The position numbers and the translations under genes were made by a program. The notes under the pieces are model-generated. The model searched no databases. It was not told where the DNA came from and saw only the letters and a program-made list of their open reading frames with translations. From Candidatus Kerfeldbacteria bacterium (GTDB taxonomy: Bacteria; Patescibacteriota; Patescibacteriia; SBBC01), in contig JACQKI010000009.1 in the NCBI GenBank assembly GCA_016204645.1, forward strand, positions 1-5,744: 5,744 nucleotides of DNA. The letters run 5' to 3'. Of the stretch, positions 4,906 through 5,744 are shown piece after piece; within the stretch, counting starts at the first letter, position 1, and every line of letters begins with the position of its first letter.

Positions 4906-5744
4906 ACCCGCTCTACATCATCAGCGTCAGCGCCGAGGTTTCACCCTACTCGAAGAGCGGCGGCTTAGGCGACGTGGCCGCTGCCCTGCCTAAGCATGTG
5001 GTCAAGTTTGGTCACCGCGTGGTCGTCGTCACCCCGTTCTACGGCTTCATGAAAAGCCAGGATATACCCTACGACGAGCCAGGCATTGAATTCGATGTCA
5101 CCATCGGCCACGGTACGTACCATCTTAAAACCAGACGCCTCAAGCTGCACGAGGGGTTGGACGTCTACTTTCTCTGCAGTGAAGAGTTGTACGGACGCTA
5201 CCAGACCCGGATGTACGGCCACGATAACGACGCCGTCCGATTCGCGGTTTTTTCCTACGGGGCGGTGGAGCTGGCGCAGCGGCTGGGCGAACCGCCGGAC
5301 ATCATTCACTGCCACGACTGGCATCCGGCTATTATTCCGAACATCCTTAAAACCGAACAGCGCAGCAATCCGTTCTTCCGCCGCACGGCTACTATCTTTA
5401 CCATCCACAATTTGCCGTTCCAGATGCAAGGCGACTGGTGGCGCGTGCCGGCCGACAAAGTGGACGTCGGTTTAGGGCCAGTGCCGAAAGATCCGGCCAA
5501 GCTGCGCTGGACCAACTTCACCAAGCGCGGGATCCGCTACGCCGACGCCATCAATACCGTCAGCGTTCGGTACGCCCAAGAAATCCTGACGCCTGAGTAC
5601 GGGCAAAATCTCGACCGGGCCCTCCGACGCCGAGCCAAGGACGTGTTCGGTATCATCAACGGCATCGACTACCAAGTCTACAACCCGCAGTTTGACCGGC
5701 ACCTGTGGCACTCGTATGACTGGAACTCGCTCGACCGGAAGCAC
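4902..5744 (+). CDS. glgA: glycogen synthase, GT5 family (partial, C-terminal half off window)
   Basis: The first 281 residues of a protein that is usually near 480-530 residues are present. GlgA transfers glucose from ADP-glucose (or UDP-glucose) to the non-reducing end of an alpha-1,4-glucan. Visible motifs are SAEVSPYSKSGGLGDV (10-25, containing the K18-x-G-G-L sugar-nucleotide loop), HCHDWH (136-141), FTIHN (166-170), NTVS (218-221) and GIINGID (250-256), which ends the N-terminal Rossmann domain. The family's C-terminal donor-binding domain would follow outside the window. The ATG at 4902 shares ATGA with the stop of the GH15 gene, which implies re-initiation by the same ribosome. No Shine-Dalgarno sequence is seen. 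GT5 membership is clear. Classification as glycogen rather than starch-type synthase follows from the bacterial context. Confidence 0.95.
   Translation, partial: MNPLYIISVSAEVSPYSKSGGLGDVAAALPKHVVKFGHRVVVVTPFYGFMKSQDIPYDEPGIEFDVTIGHGTYHLKTRRLKLHEGLDVYFLCSEELYGRYQTRMYGHDNDAVRFAVFSYGAVELAQRLGEPPDIIHCHDWHPAIIPNILKTEQRSNPFFRRTATIFTIHNLPFQMQGDWWRVPADKVDVGLGPVPKDPAKLRWTNFTKRGIRYADAINTVSVRYAQEILTPEYGQNLDRALRRRAKDVFGIINGIDYQVYNPQFDRHLWHSYDWNSLDRKH

Noticed and set aside
1..5744. CRISPR arrays, tRNA/rRNA genes, insertion sequences
   Set aside because: I found no regularly spaced direct repeats, no tRNA T-loop/anticodon pattern, no rRNA signature and no transposase-like protein on either strand.

Overview
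This is a GC-rich window, with a base composition I judge by eye. It is densely packed with bacterial genes: two are complete or partial on the minus strand (left) and four are on the plus strand (right). A divergent promoter region near 2430-2596 separates the two groups. The gene set is a SIS-type phosphoglucose/phosphomannose isomerase, a YebC-RuvC pair, a single-domain GH15 enzyme, a GT5 glycogen synthase and an STT3-like GT-C membrane protein. Together with overlapping genes and no recognisable Shine-Dalgarno sites, this suggests a Patescibacteria/CPR-type organism. That placement is an inference from gene content, not a proof. Every complete gene ends in TGA and reads normally under code 11, so TGA is not recoded here as it is in Gracilibacteria.

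Left part, minus strand. Positions 1060 to 1 encode the N-terminal 353 residues of a multi-pass membrane protein that resembles STT3/oligosaccharyltransferase-type glycosyltransferases. Its 3' end lies outside the window. Its promoter (1067-1095) puts the predicted transcription start on the A of the ATG, so the mRNA is probably leaderless. The next 289 bases hold no credible gene but carry two notable structures. One is a 194-bp element (1096-1289) bounded by perfect 18-bp inverted repeats, with several nested internal helices. The other is a 15-bp perfect hairpin (1297-1337) just past the isomerase stop codon. Upstream lies the complete bifunctional PGI/PMI gene (2429 to 1350).

Right part, plus strand. 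A strong sigma70-like promoter (2504-2532) drives a tightly packed series: yebC (2597-3313), ruvC (3288-3791), a GH15 glucoamylase-like gene (3784-4905) and glgA (from 4902 to beyond the window end). Each junction overlaps (26, 8 and 4 nt), so this looks like one translationally coupled operon. It joins a translation factor and a Holliday-junction resolvase to glycogen turnover.

Taken together, the isomerase links fructose-6-P, glucose-6-P and mannose-6-P. GlgA would polymerise glucose into alpha-glucan and the cytosolic GH15 enzyme could release glucose from it. The STT3-like protein would use lipid-linked sugars at the membrane. The least explained part of the window is the folded 1096-1289 element. 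It could be a miniature mobile repeat or an unrecognised structured RNA.
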